Origin: Arthrobacter sp. B1I2
GTDB taxonomy: Bacteria > Actinomycetota > Actinomycetes > Actinomycetales > Micrococcaceae
Direction of reading: 5' to 3'
DNA: 64,000 bases
Assembly: GCF_030816485.1 (NCBI RefSeq)
Contig: NZ_JAUSYC010000001.1
Coordinates: 744,001-808,000, forward strand
Part shown: positions 24,630 to 33,579 of the stretch, piece by piece
Layout: every line of letters begins with the position of its first letter
Numbering within the stretch: the stretch's first letter is position 1
The notes under the pieces: model-generated
The model's database searches: none
What the model was told of the DNA's origin: nothing
What the model saw: only the letters and a program-made list of their open reading frames with translations
Made by a program: the position numbers and the translations under genes

Positions 24630-26243
24630 CTACTTCGCGGGGTTGTGCGTGCCGATGGGCACGAGCGTCAGGTCCGGGTGGTTCTTTTCGATGCGGCGCA
24701 GCGCGTAAACGTCGTTGAACAGGGCGAGGTACTCGCCGTCGGACCGCAACAGCACCTCGGCACCGATCACGTTGGCCAGCGCAGGCATGGCGTCCGCCGT
24801 GGAGATCCTGGCCAGGGAGTAGGGCAGGCGTTCAAGGCGCATCGGGGCGCTGAAGTCATGCGCCATGCGGTCCTCCACCACCTCGAACTGCATGGGTCCT
24901 ACGGCGGCAAGCACCGGCGCCTGGTCACCGCGGACGTCGGAGCGGAGCACCTGGATGACGCCTTCGTGTTCGAGCTGCTCGATGCCGCGGCGGAACTGCT
25001 TGAACTTGCTGGGGTCCTTGGACCGGGCCACCTGGAAGTGTTCGGGGGCGAACAGCGGGATGGCCGGGTATTCCACGGGTTCTTCAAGGAACAGGCTGTC
25101 GCCGACGCGCAGCGATGAGGCGTTGACCAGGCCCACCACGTCCCCGGGGTAGGCCTCGTCGATCACCTCACGTTCGCGGCCGAACACCTGTTGCGCGTAC
25201 TTGGTGGCGAAGGACTTGCCGGTGCGGGTCTGGGTGACCACCATGCCGCGCTCGAACACGCCGGAGCAGACGCGGATGAAGGCCACATGGTCGCGGTGCG
25301 CTTTGTTCATGCCGGCCTGGACCTTGAAGACGAAGCCGGAGAACGGGGATTCCACGGGACGGGGGTTGCCTTCCACGTCCGGGCGGGGCGCTGCCGGCGG
25401 CGCGAAGTCCACCAGAGCGTCCAGCAGTTCCTTGACGCCGAAGTTGAGCGCGGCGGAGCTGAACAGGATGGGGGTGGCCTTGCCGGCGTGGAAGGCGTCG
25501 ACGTCGAACTCGAGGTTGGACTCGATCACCAGGCCGGCCTCGTCCACGGCGTCGGACCAGTTGCTGCCCTGGGTTTTTGCCGCTTCCTCGGGGGTGAAGT
25601 ATTCAGTGATGGCGATCTGGGCGCCGGCGTTGTTGCGCTGGAACCGGGCGAAGCGGTCGTTGCGGAGGTCCCAGACGCCGCGGAAGTCGCCGGAGATGCC
25701 CACGGCCCAGGTCAGCGGCATGGGCTGCAGGCCGGTGCGTTCGGTGATCTCGTCCATCAGCGCCAAGGGGTCCAGGCCGGGCCGGTCCCATTTGTTGATG
25801 ACCGTGATGATGGGCAGGTTGCGCTGCTTGCAGACCTCGAAGAGTTTCATGGTCTGGGTTTCCAGGCCCTTGGCGGCATCCACCAGCATCACGGCGCAGT
25901 CGACGGCGGCCAGCACACGGTAGGTGTCCTCGGAGAAGTCGGCGTGGCCGGGGGTGTCCAGGAGGTTGATGACGGTGTCCCGGTAGGAGAACTGCAGCGC
26001 CGCCGAGCTGATGGAGATGCCGCGGTCCTTCTCCATCTGCATCCAGTCGGAGACGGTTTCCTTGCGGTTGGCTTTGCCGCTGGAAGCGCCCGCGGTGCCG
26101 ATGACCTTTGCGTGCAGGGCCAGCGCCTCGGTGAGCGTGGACTTGCCGGCGTCGGGGTGGGAAATGACAGCAAAGGTCCGACGGCGGCCCGCTTCTTTGT
26201 GAATGGCAGAGACCCTGGCGGGGGTCAGGACATCTTGGGACAC
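24630..26243 (-). CDS. prfC: peptide chain release factor 3
   Basis: The 537-residue GTPase recycles RF1/RF2 from the ribosome after termination. G motifs are SHPDAGKST (G1), LLDTPGHADFSEDTYR (G3) and NKWDRPG (G4). The RF3-specific C-terminal domain includes QFEVVEDRM. I take the GTG at 26243 (reading SQDVLTPARVSAIHKEAGRR), which has GAAGGTAG upstream. The 39-codon extension upstream is non-conserved. fabF follows immediately. Confidence 0.95.
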   Translation of the reverse strand: MSQDVLTPARVSAIHKEAGRRRTFAVISHPDAGKSTLTEALALHAKVIGTAGASSGKANRKETVSDWMQMEKDRGISISSAALQFSYRDTVINLLDTPGHADFSEDTYRVLAAVDCAVMLVDAAKGLETQTMKLFEVCKQRNLPIITVINKWDRPGLDPLALMDEITERTGLQPMPLTWAVGISGDFRGVWDLRNDRFARFQRNNAGAQIAITEYFTPEEAAKTQGSNWSDAVDEAGLVIESNLEFDVDAFHAGKATPILFSSAALNFGVKELLDALVDFAPPAAPRPDVEGNPRPVESPFSGFVFKVQAGMNKAHRDHVAFIRVCSGVFERGMVVTQTRTGKSFATKYAQQVFGREREVIDEAYPGDVVGLVNASSLRVGDSLFLEEPVEYPAIPLFAPEHFQVARSKDPSKFKQFRRGIEQLEHEGVIQVLRSDVRGDQAPVLAAVGPMQFEVVEDRMAHDFSAPMRLERLPYSLARISTADAMPALANVIGAEVLLRSDGEYLALFNDVYALRRIEKNHPDLTLVPIGTHNPAK

Positions 26244-26436
26244 GGTGCTACCTTCGCTGCGGTTGGGCTGCCCAGTGCGCTTTTGGGTATGCGCTGCGAC
26301 TCGAGGGCGGGGATTGTTATTGGCAAACGGCCAAAGTACAAGTTTATCGCAGCGCTGCAAACGGGACGGGTTCGGCTTAACGCAGGCGAAACCGGACGTT
26401 CAAAGCTGCGAAATGCGGGACCGTTAGCTTGGGCGC

Positions 26437-26679
26437 ATGATCCATGGCGTCACTTTCTCCGGGAACCTTTTCTTTGACCCGTTGGCCACCAACCTGGGCA
26501 CCAAACTGGCAACAGGCCTTGGCGCCGCCGGGGCGCAGGCCCCTGGTTCTACCCCTCCTTCCAGCCCGGCCCGGAAGCGCAGGGTGCAAACAGCGGCTGA
26601 GCATAAGGCACTCCGGGCCGCGTCCCTCTCCAAAGTCAGCAGGGACTTGGAACGGATGCTCAGGGAGCGGAAGCGCTGA
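26437..26679 (+). CDS. small hypothetical protein
   Basis: The 80-residue frame begins MIHGVTFSGNLFFDPLATNL and ends in a basic helix (SKVSRDLERMLRERKR). Base composition is typical of the neighbourhood. There is no convincing ribosome site, and the 93 bases from the prfC start codon region are short for a promoter. It is possibly real but unrecognised. Confidence 0.4.
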   Translation: MIHGVTFSGNLFFDPLATNLGTKLATGLGAAGAQAPGSTPPSSPARKRRVQTAAEHKALRAASLSKVSRDLERMLRERKR

Positions 26680-26778
26680 AGCCCTCCGGGGCAGTGGCAG
26701 CTTCCGGCGCGCAGCCGGTATCGGACAACGGACAACGGGCAGCAGGCAGCGGGCAGCGGGCAGCGGCATGATGTGTTC

Positions 26779-27279
26779 ATGCGAAGCATCGAGTTGGTCT
26801 TTGATGGCCCCACCGATTCCCTGATCAGGGCCGACTGGGCACGGCTCGCGGCCGCCGGCCTCCCGAGCCTGGCCGCGCATTCCTCCCCCAGCAACAGCCC
26901 ACACATCACGCTTGCCGCCGGCTTGGACCTGGTTGCCGCGCAGGAAGGCCCCTGGCAGAGGCTGCCCATGGACATCACCTTCTCGGGAGCGATCGTTTTT
27001 CCCGCGGGCGCCGGTAAGTACGTCCTTGCCCGGGCGGTCCTGCTGACTGCTCCCCTGCTGGACCTGCACTGCCTCCTGCACCAGGCCCTGTCCGGGGCGC
27101 TGCCGCTGACGTGCCCGGGGGCGTGGACACCGCACGCCACGATCTCCCGGCGCATTCCCGGGCACCAGCTCGGAACAGCCATGGACCTGCTGGACCTGCG
27201 CCTTGAGGGCCGCTGTACGGGAGCGCGGCTCTGGGACAGCAGCACCAAAACGGTCACACCCCTGGGGCAGCCCGCCTGA
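26779..27279 (+). CDS. 2'-5' RNA ligase / 2H phosphoesterase family protein
   Basis: The approximately 166-residue protein carries the two HxT-type motifs of the 2H phosphoesterase fold: SPHITLAAG near residue 43 and TPHATISRR near residue 121. Members hydrolyse or ligate cyclic phosphodiester RNA ends or cleave cyclic nucleotides. ATG 26779 is preferred; a GTG two codons earlier is possible. A short G/C-rich direct repeat (GGCAGC units, about 26737-26766) immediately precedes the gene. The transcript is probably single-gene. Confidence 0.8.
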   Translation: MRSIELVFDGPTDSLIRADWARLAAAGLPSLAAHSSPSNSPHITLAAGLDLVAAQEGPWQRLPMDITFSGAIVFPAGAGKYVLARAVLLTAPLLDLHCLLHQALSGALPLTCPGAWTPHATISRRIPGHQLGTAMDLLDLRLEGRCTGARLWDSSTKTVTPLGQPA

Positions 27280-27525
27280 GCAAGACGGTGGACCCCGGGT
27301 CACGAGCGGCGAAAGTGCCCGGACCGGACAGGGTTAAACAGGCGTTTTCCCGGCCGTTCCGGGCACCCCCTAATGGGGCACTTTGGGGCTTGCCCGTGCG
27401 GAAGTTCGGTTTCTTACCCCTATCATTGAGCTTGCGGGAATCAGAGCACTTTTTGATCCTGCCGGCCAACTGCGGACGTCGGCATTCCTGCCGGCGGCGG
27501 TCCGCACCTTCGAAGGGAAACACCT

Positions 27526-28602
27526 ATGGCGCGGAGCCCCGAAGAATCGCTGAGGGCTACTCTGGGCAGGGTTGCACCCGGAACCCCCCTCCGCGACGGC
27601 CTGGAACGGATCCTCCGCGGGCGCACCGGCGCGCTGATCGTCCTCGGTTCCGACCGCACCATCGATTCCATCTGCTCTGGCGGATTCGATATCGGCATCG
27701 AATTCTCGCCTACCCGCCTGCGCGAACTGGCCAAGATGGACGGCGCCATCATCTGCGACAAGGACGCGGGCAACATCCTGCGTGCCGCGGTCCAGCTGGT
27801 CCCGGACTCAAGCATCGAAACGCAGGAGTCCGGCACCCGGCACCGCACGGCGGAACGGGTAGCCAAGCAGACCGGAGCCCCGGTCATTTCCGTCAGCCAG
27901 TCCATGCAGATCATCGCCCTGTACGTCAACGGATTGCGGCACGTCCTGGAGGGCTCCGAAAACGTCCTTGCCCGCGCCAACCAGGCGCTGGCCACCCTGG
28001 AGCGCTACGTGGCCCGCCTGGACCAGGTCACCAGTTCGCTGTCAGCGCTGGAAATCGAGGCGATGGTGACGGTGCGCGACGTGGCCGTGACCCTCCAGCG
28101 GCAGGAAATGGTCCGCCGCATTTCGGAGGAAATCTCGCAGTACGTCCTGGAACTGGGCGAAGACGGCCGCCTCCTCTCCCTCCAGCTGGACGAGCTGACC
28201 GTGGGACGGGGTCCGGGCAGCGACGTGATCATCCGCGACTACGCCAGCCCCAATGCTTCCGCCGAAGACATCGAAAATGCTGTGAATGAACTCGTCAACC
28301 TGGGACCAACGGAACTGATCGACCTGGGCAAGATCTCGTCGATCGTGGGATTTGCGGGCGGCGAAGCAAACCTTGACGCCGTGGTGCAGCCCCGCGGCTA
28401 CCGGCTGCTGTCCGGCCTGAAGGCAGTCCCGAAAGCCGTGGCGGACCGGCTGGTGGACCATTTCGGCGGGCTGCAGTTCCTGATGGCCGCCACCATTGAT
28501 GACCTCATGACCGTTGACGGCATCGGCGACCAGCGTGCCCGCACCGTCCGGGAGGGGCTCAGCCGGATGGCCGAAGCAAGCCTCCTGGACCGCTTCCTCT
28601 AA
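27526..28602 (+). CDS. disA: DNA integrity scanning protein DisA (diadenylate cyclase)
   Basis: The 358-residue enzyme makes c-di-AMP from two ATP and responds to branched DNA. The DAC domain (residues 1-150) has AKMDGAIICDKDAG and the RHRTAERVAKQTGAPV motif. The middle helical domain and C-terminal helix-hairpin-helix domain (TVDGIGDQRARTVREGLSRM) are complete. Placement after radA and before mutY is the usual actinobacterial repair neighbourhood. The 246 bases upstream (27280-27525) hold no gene and presumably the promoter. Confidence 0.97.
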   Translation: MARSPEESLRATLGRVAPGTPLRDGLERILRGRTGALIVLGSDRTIDSICSGGFDIGIEFSPTRLRELAKMDGAIICDKDAGNILRAAVQLVPDSSIETQESGTRHRTAERVAKQTGAPVISVSQSMQIIALYVNGLRHVLEGSENVLARANQALATLERYVARLDQVTSSLSALEIEAMVTVRDVAVTLQRQEMVRRISEEISQYVLELGEDGRLLSLQLDELTVGRGPGSDVIIRDYASPNASAEDIENAVNELVNLGPTELIDLGKISSIVGFAGGEANLDAVVQPRGYRLLSGLKAVPKAVADRLVDHFGGLQFLMAATIDDLMTVDGIGDQRARTVREGLSRMAEASLLDRFL

Positions 28603-28684
28603 GCAACATCGATCTAAACGCGCAGGGGTTTCCTGGCCTGGCCAGCGGGGCAAGGGCCCGTGGGCGGCACTCCGTGAGGCCGGA

Positions 28685-29377
28685 TTAGTTCAGCTGGAAG
28701 ACGGCCTTGGGGCTGGCCCGCGAGCCGAGCTTAGCGGTGAAGATGTAGTACGCACCACCGCCGCCCGGGGCTGCAGCCACGGCCTTGCAGCCTTCGGCAC
28801 TGCGGTTCCGGCTCCACGGGAAGTTCGCCGTTTCGCTGGCGCCGGGCGCGATCACCTTCACCAGGTCCTCGCTGGACGCCTGGCAGTCCTTTGAAGAAAA
28901 AATCCGGTCGGAGCCGCTGGTCACCAGAAATTCCATTTGCGAGGTTCCGATGTTGACCTCGCACGCGACGGTGCCGCCGTTGGTCACTTTCAGGCTGAAC
29001 ATCGGGTTTTCTCCCGGGCCATAGGCAGGCTTGTCCGTCGAGGCCGAAACAGTCACCAGGTTCTGGTTGCAGGAGGGGGTTGCGGAGGCAGTGGGCGACG
29101 GCGTGGCGGACGGGGTTGCCGGCGCGGAAGCAGAAGGGGTGGCGGAAGCAGACGGGGCGGCCGCGTCAGTGGAAGACGGTTGGGTGGAGGACGCCTGCTG
29201 GGAACCGCCCTTGAAGGCAGCGGCCAGGGCGAAACCGCTGACCACCAGCACAATCACCAGCAGCAGCGCCCCGCCAACAACCAGCCGACGGCGGCGGTAC
29301 ACGGCCGCGCTGGGCTTCCGGACACTGCTGGAACCGGATGCCGTGCCGCGTTCTGGTGAATTGCCTTGCCTGCCCAT
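28685..29377 (-). CDS. membrane-anchored extracellular protein with low-complexity linker
   Basis: The 230-residue protein has a cytoplasmic head, one membrane helix at residues 33-53, a long Ser/Ala/Pro/Thr linker (about residues 60-102) and a C-terminal beta domain with NLVTVSASTDKPAYGPGENP. This domain resembles immunoglobulin-like folds of DUF4232/BsuPI type, with two or three cysteines likely disulphide-bonded. Unnamed genes of this kind often sit between disA and mutY in Micrococcaceae. Function is unknown. Confidence 0.75.
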   Translation of the reverse strand: MGRQGNSPERGTASGSSSVRKPSAAVYRRRRLVVGGALLLVIVLVVSGFALAAAFKGGSQQASSTQPSSTDAAAPSASATPSASAPATPSATPSPTASATPSCNQNLVTVSASTDKPAYGPGENPMFSLKVTNGGTVACEVNIGTSQMEFLVTSGSDRIFSSKDCQASSEDLVKVIAPGASETANFPWSRNRSAEGCKAVAAAPGGGGAYYIFTAKLGSRASPKAVFQLN

Positions 29378-29487
29378 CCTCCTAGGCTAGGGAACGCCGC
29401 CGGATCTGCACTGCCACCACGCCGCCGCACGCCCATCGCTCTGGTCACACCCGGTTTGCAGCCCGCCCGAACCCATAAACTAAGGTA

Positions 29488-30474
29488 TTGGGCATCGACA
29501 CTCAAACCTCCACCGCCGCCGCGGGCACTCCCACGGGCCTCGCAGACCGGGAGTCGCTCCATTACCGGATCAACTCCTGGTTCGACGGCATCGCCCGCGA
29601 CCTGCCGTGGCGTAAGCCTGACTGCCCCGCCTGGGGTGTGCTGGTCAGCGAGATCATGCTGCAGCAGACACCCGTGGTCCGGGTCCTCCCCGTCTGGCAC
29701 GAGTGGCTCAAGCGCTGGCCCACCCCGGCCGGGCTGGCCGGCGAACCGGCAGGGGAAGCGGTACGTTCGTGGGGCAGGCTGGGGTACCCCCGGCGGGCTC
29801 TCCGGCTGCACGCCGCGGCCACCGCCATTGTCCGGGACCACGGCGGCCAGGTCCCGGATACCTACGCGGAGCTGCTGGCCCTGCCCGGGGTGGGCAGCTA
29901 CACGGCAGCGGCAGTGGCGGCCTTCGCTTATGGCCGCCGCGAAACGGTGGTGGACACCAACATCCGCCGGGTGCACGCCCGGCTGGTCACCGGTGTTGCC
30001 CTTCCCGCGCCCACGCTGACCGCGGCGGAGATGCGCCTGGCCGCAGCCCTGTTGCCGGACGACGACGAAACCTCCGTGCGCTGGAACGCTGCGGTCATGG
30101 AACTGGGGGCGCTGGTGTGCACGGCCCGGGCGCCCAAGTGCGCTGCCTGCCCGGTGAAAGACTCCTGTGCCTGGCTCGCGGCGGGTGAGCCCCCGCCGTC
30201 GTACGTTCCCAAAGGCCAGGCGTGGCACGGGACCGACCGCCAGGTGCGCGGTGCAGTCCTGGCTGTGCTGCGGCTGGCGGAATCTCCCGTGCCGCCGGAC
30301 ATGTTCCAGCGCGAGCCTGCCGATCTTGGCTTTACCCCGGAAGGAGTCGGCGTGCCCCTGGCCGCGCTGCACCGGCTCAACTCCGCTCCCGAGCAGCTGG
30401 AGCGGGCGCTGGCCGGGCTGCTGGCGGACGGGCTGGCCGAGATGCACGACGGCGGCTACCGGCTCCCAGCCTGA
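29488..30474 (+). CDS. mutY: A/G-specific adenine glycosylase MutY
   Basis: The 328-residue base-excision enzyme removes A mispaired with 8-oxoG. It shows WFDGIARDLPWRKPDCPAWG, MLQQTPVVRVLPVW, the helix-hairpin-helix LPGVGSYTAAAVAAFAYGR with catalytic Asp in ETVVDTNIRRVHAR, and the 4Fe-4S cysteine set CTARAPKCAACPVKDSC. The NUDIX-like C-terminal domain for 8-oxoG recognition is reduced: only about 90 residues follow the cluster. The start is TTG at 29488, with TAAGG close upstream. Confidence 0.93.
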   Translation: MGIDTQTSTAAAGTPTGLADRESLHYRINSWFDGIARDLPWRKPDCPAWGVLVSEIMLQQTPVVRVLPVWHEWLKRWPTPAGLAGEPAGEAVRSWGRLGYPRRALRLHAAATAIVRDHGGQVPDTYAELLALPGVGSYTAAAVAAFAYGRRETVVDTNIRRVHARLVTGVALPAPTLTAAEMRLAAALLPDDDETSVRWNAAVMELGALVCTARAPKCAACPVKDSCAWLAAGEPPPSYVPKGQAWHGTDRQVRGAVLAVLRLAESPVPPDMFQREPADLGFTPEGVGVPLAALHRLNSAPEQLERALAGLLADGLAEMHDGGYRLPA

Positions 30475-30534
30475 ACCGCCGGCGGCGCACCACGGGAATG
30501 GCATACTTCTTGGTGACCGGAACCGGGGGAAGCC

Positions 30535-30966
30535 ATGAAAACCATTCTGTACGTCGTTTGGGCGCTGTTTGTTGCCGCCGCGATATTCTCGCTGGTCCAT
30601 GCGGCCCGCAGGACCAGGCGCCAGGGACAGCTGATGGCGGACTGGCCCAAGGCGCAGGCCACCGTCACCGGCAGCACCACCGGCTGGACCAGCGGCGTGG
30701 GCGGCGCCAGCCGGAACCTCCGTTACTACCCCACGTACCAGTTCACTGATCCGCATGGCAGCCTTTTCATGGGCAAGTCCGAGATCTCCGGCGTAGAGCA
30801 GCCGGTGCCGGGGTCGCTGATCGAGGTGGCCTACAACCCGCAGAACCCCAACGAATCCCTCCAGGTTTCCGCAGAGCCGCGCACCGCCATGGGTTGCCTG
30901 ATTCCGTTTTTCGCGGTCTTTGCCATTGCGCTGTTCTGGTTCATTGGCATCTTCCCGCTGGGTTAG
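30535..30966 (+). CDS. DUF3592 domain membrane protein
   Basis: The 143-residue protein has an N-terminal membrane helix (residues 3-22), a beta-rich middle with YYPTYQFTDPHGSLFMGKSE and EVAYNPQNPNE, and a C-terminal helix (residues 122-140). The YNP segment and two-helix plan are typical of DUF3592 proteins, whose function is unknown. The ATG at 30535 follows GGGGGAAGCC. It is 60 bases after mutY on the same strand. Confidence 0.75.
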   Translation: MKTILYVVWALFVAAAIFSLVHAARRTRRQGQLMADWPKAQATVTGSTTGWTSGVGGASRNLRYYPTYQFTDPHGSLFMGKSEISGVEQPVPGSLIEVAYNPQNPNESLQVSAEPRTAMGCLIPFFAVFAIALFWFIGIFPLG

Positions 30967-31042
30967 GGCGGGAGCATAACAATGCCGCCTCCAATTGGAG
31001 CCGGCCCGGTTGGCGTGCCTCCGCCCGGCGTAGCCTGTAGGC

Positions 31043-31531
31043 ATGCACAAGCCCGGGCTGCTCCTGGCGTTGACGACGACGGCGCTCATCTCCGCCTGCG
31101 GGTCCCCCGTCGGCGCCTGCCCGGCTATTGCGCAGGCCACCGCTGTCTCGGTAACAGTCACAGTGGGGTACTCACCGCAGGTGGGGGCGCTGCATGTCCG
31201 GGCCTGCCAGGACGGCACGTGCAAAGAGGCCGACGTCGAACTTCGCCCGGGCAGTACTTCCGTGGACTCAGGGTGCAGTCCTGAGGGTTCGTGTTCAGCT
31301 ACTGCCTCGCCCGACGGCACCAAAGTCGCGGTGCTGATGCTTCAGTCCTTGACGGAATCACCCATGACGGCGACCGTGTCCGGCACGGCCCCGGACGGAA
31401 CCGCGCTGCCGGTGCGCACCCTGGAGTTCCAGCCGCAGGCGGCGTACCCGTTCGGCGAGCAGTGCGGGAAGGTCCTTTCAGCGTCTGTCTCTTTGGATGA
31501 CGCCGGGCTGCACCAGCTGGCCCGGCCCTAA
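31043..31531 (+). CDS. putative lipoprotein of unknown function
   Basis: The 162-residue protein has a signal peptide ending in the lipobox LISACGS, with the lipidated cysteine at residue 19. The rest has six further cysteines and is beta-rich (VSVTVTVGYSPQVGALHVRA). No family is recognised. It is probably membrane-anchored outside the cell. It is convergent with the small frame at 31533-31856, their stops one base apart. Confidence 0.65.
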   Translation: MHKPGLLLALTTTALISACGSPVGACPAIAQATAVSVTVTVGYSPQVGALHVRACQDGTCKEADVELRPGSTSVDSGCSPEGSCSATASPDGTKVAVLMLQSLTESPMTATVSGTAPDGTALPVRTLEFQPQAAYPFGEQCGKVLSASVSLDDAGLHQLARP

Positions 31532-31532
31532 A

Positions 31533-31856
31533 TCATGCCGGCACGCCGCTAAGCTCCCGTGCGGCGGCTTCCGCTGGCGGCACTGTCCAGCCGTACCGTG
31601 GCTTCCTGGTAGCTCTCTTCGCGCGTCTCTTCCTGCAGATCGTCGTACGGCCTGGCAGCGAACCCTTGGCGAGTCCGAGCAGCACGAGGTGTCGCAGCGA
31701 TAGCTGTCCGGTGTGTGCAGCAACCGTCGTAACTGCGGCCGGATGTGTGATTCTGGCATTTGCCATCTCATCGGCACCGGACGCTCCGGCACCGCCAAGA
31801 AGGACTACAGTTATGGCCGCAATGCGGGGCACCACGTATTTCTTCCAAATCCTCAT
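31533..31856 (-). CDS. small exported or degenerate frame with strong ribosome site
   Basis: The 107-residue frame starts at ATG 31856 with AGGAG at good spacing. It begins MRIWKKYVVPRIAAITVVLL, a basic head and hydrophobic helix like the start of efflux-pump membrane-fusion adaptors. After about residue 30 the sequence turns basic and disordered (CRKRRAKRATRKPRYGW) without adaptor motifs. It may be the decayed 5' end of such a gene or a short unknown membrane protein. Confidence 0.35.
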   Translation of the reverse strand: MRIWKKYVVPRIAAITVVLLGGAGASGADEMANARITHPAAVTTVAAHTGQLSLRHLVLLGLAKGSLPGRTTICRKRRAKRATRKPRYGWTVPPAEAAARELSGVPA

Positions 31857-32008
31857 GGTTGGCTCCTAAGCTCCCCCCTAATACATCCTCGTCCGGCTGC
31901 TGTGGGCATGACCGGAGACGCCTATGGATGCGCTGTGAATGGTGCCAGTTCCATTACGTCGTGGGATTCGCGGCGTCCGTCGCCGTCATAAAGCTCTAGT
32001 GCGCAGGA

Positions 32009-32182
32009 TTAGAACAGCGCGGGCTGTGTGAAGGTTTCGCCCTCGGAAGTCCCGGTTGCGGGAGCGCCGCCCACGGGCTCAGCGCTCCAGTTGAATCCAA
32101 GTTCGGCGAGCAGTTCCTCTACGGAGATCTGGCCGTCCAGCACTTCGATTTCCTGGGAGTTCTCTGCAAGCGGCCGTTCCAT
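32009..32182 (-). CDS. possible 57-residue protein after dhaM
   Basis: The frame from ATG 32182 to the TAA at 32009-32011 encodes an acidic peptide containing IEVLDGQISVEELLAELGF and ending TQPALF. Codon third positions are mostly G/C, as in neighbouring genes, and the frame lies directly behind dhaM on the same strand. There is no clear ribosome site. It could be the remaining 3' end of a longer gene, because the same frame is open back to the dhaM stop. No family is recognised. Confidence 0.35.
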   Translation of the reverse strand: MERPLAENSQEIEVLDGQISVEELLAELGFNWSAEPVGGAPATGTSEGETFTQPALF

Positions 32183-32218
32183 GGCATCGAGCTTATTCGC
32201 AGGCCGCCGCCATGGAGC

Positions 32219-32944
32219 TTAGGGCTCGCCGAAGCCGGCCTGCACCAGCCCGCCAACATACTCCACTGCCTGTTGCGCATCCGCGCCCCACGCTTCCACG
32301 TGCAGAACCGTGCCCTTGCCGGCGCCGAGGGTCATCAGTCCCGTCATGGACGCGCCATCCACCCCGTTGATGGTGACCTCGGCGCCAAGCGAAGCGAGCC
32401 CCCCTGCGACTTTCGCTGCAGGCCGTGCGTGCATGCCGGCCTGGTTGACCAGCTCAAAGTCGCCGGTGAAATCGGGGGCAGGGCTGCTGACCGGCCCAGT
32501 ACCCGGTTCCGCATCTGCGGGCCCGGGTTGGTGGGCCGGACCCCGTGCGGCTTCAGCCGCCTCACGGACCCCTTGCACGTCGGCTCCGCCCTGCGCGGCG
32601 ACCGCCGCGGCCACCAGGCCTTCCACCAGCGGCGCGTCGGCGAGCAGGACGCCGGCGGAATTCTCCAGGAACTCCAGCGCCGATTCGGCGGTCATCACCG
32701 CTGATCCCAGGTCCGTAAGGACCACCGTGCCGTCCCCGCCGGCCTGCGCGCTGTTGTGCGCGCTGTCCTGTGCAGCGGCCTGTTCAAGGGCGGCGAGGAC
32801 TTTCTCCAGGCTGGTGCCGATCCTGCCGTCGTCGGTGCCGCCGGCGGGCAGGATCACGACGTCCGGCGCCATCTGGGCGGCAAGCTCCACGGCGCCGTCG
32901 GCGATCTTTTCGCTGTGGGACACCACCACGATGCTTACGGTCAC
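32219..32944 (-). CDS. dhaM: dihydroxyacetone kinase phosphotransfer subunit DhaM
   Basis: The 241-residue protein has an EIIA-Man-like domain with the phosphorylatable histidine in VVVSHSEKIADGAVEL at the N-terminus, then an alanine/proline linker. An HPr-like domain follows, with its histidine in NQAGMHARPAAKVAGGL near residue 174. It passes phosphate from the PTS to ADP held on DhaL. The lack of an EI domain matches the short DhaM type. Its start overlaps the end of dhaL by four bases. Confidence 0.93.
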   Translation of the reverse strand: MTVSIVVVSHSEKIADGAVELAAQMAPDVVILPAGGTDDGRIGTSLEKVLAALEQAAAQDSAHNSAQAGGDGTVVLTDLGSAVMTAESALEFLENSAGVLLADAPLVEGLVAAAVAAQGGADVQGVREAAEAARGPAHQPGPADAEPGTGPVSSPAPDFTGDFELVNQAGMHARPAAKVAGGLASLGAEVTINGVDGASMTGLMTLGAGKGTVLHVEAWGADAQQAVEYVGGLVQAGFGEP

Positions 32945-33579
32945 GCAGCTGCCCCAACTGCCGCGCGCAGGATCAGCGCGCTGGAGACGGCACCGGGATC
33001 CCGGTGGCCGGCGCTGCGTTCGCCAAGGTAGCTGGCCCGGCCTTTCCGTGCGATAAGGGGATCGGTGGCCACGGCACCAGCCTCGGCAGCCTCGGCGGCC
33101 GCCACCAGGACATCAAGGACATCCGAACTGCCGCCGTCGGCCGCGGCCCGGGCAGCATCAACTGCCGGCGTCCACGCATCCACCATCGTCTTATCCCCGG
33201 GCTCCGCCTTCCCCCGCGCCACGATCCCGTCCCGCGCGGCCTCCAGGGCACCGGCCCAGGCGGCCGGATCGATCTCAGCGGCATCGCCGAGGGCGGTGGC
33301 GGCGCGAAGGAACGCGGTGCCGTAAAGGGGGCCGGCAGCTCCACCCACTTTGGACATCAGGGTCATGGCGGTCATCTTCAACGCCGCCCCGGGCGTCTCC
33401 GGGGCGGCTTCGCCGAGCTTGGCCAGGACGGCCTGGAAGCCGCGGTCCATGTTCTCGCCGTGGTCCGAGTCCCCGATGGCGCGGTCCAGTTCAATGAGTT
33501 CCACGCGGTGTTCAGCCATGGCCTGTGCGCAAAGGGTCAGCCATTTCACGGCCCAGTTGACGTCCAGGACCACAATCAC
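32941..33579 (-). CDS. dhaL: dihydroxyacetone kinase ADP-binding subunit DhaL
   Basis: The 212-residue subunit binds ADP/Mg through the motif [14 protein letters not shown]. The C-terminal segment [20 protein letters not shown] is a further DhaL hallmark. The start is the GTG at 33579, nested in the dhaK stop as GTGTGA, so translation is coupled. An internal GTG two codons later is also possible. It phosphorylates dihydroxyacetone bound to DhaK. Confidence 0.94.
   Translation of the reverse strand: MIVVLDVNWAVKWLTLCAQAMAEHRVELIELDRAIGDSDHGENMDRGFQAVLAKLGEAAPETPGAALKMTAMTLMSKVGGAAGPLYGTAFLRAATALGDAAEIDPAAWAGALEAARDGIVARGKAEPGDKTMVDAWTPAVDAARAAADGGSSDVLDVLVAAAEAAEAGAVATDPLIARKGRASYLGERSAGHRDPGAVSSALILRAAVGAAA

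Noticed and set aside
28937..29390. Plus-strand frames rich in Gly/Arg or Glu/Ala opposite the anchored protein
   Set aside because: They are antisense to the Ser/Ala/Pro/Thr linker of the minus-strand gene and have no independent support.
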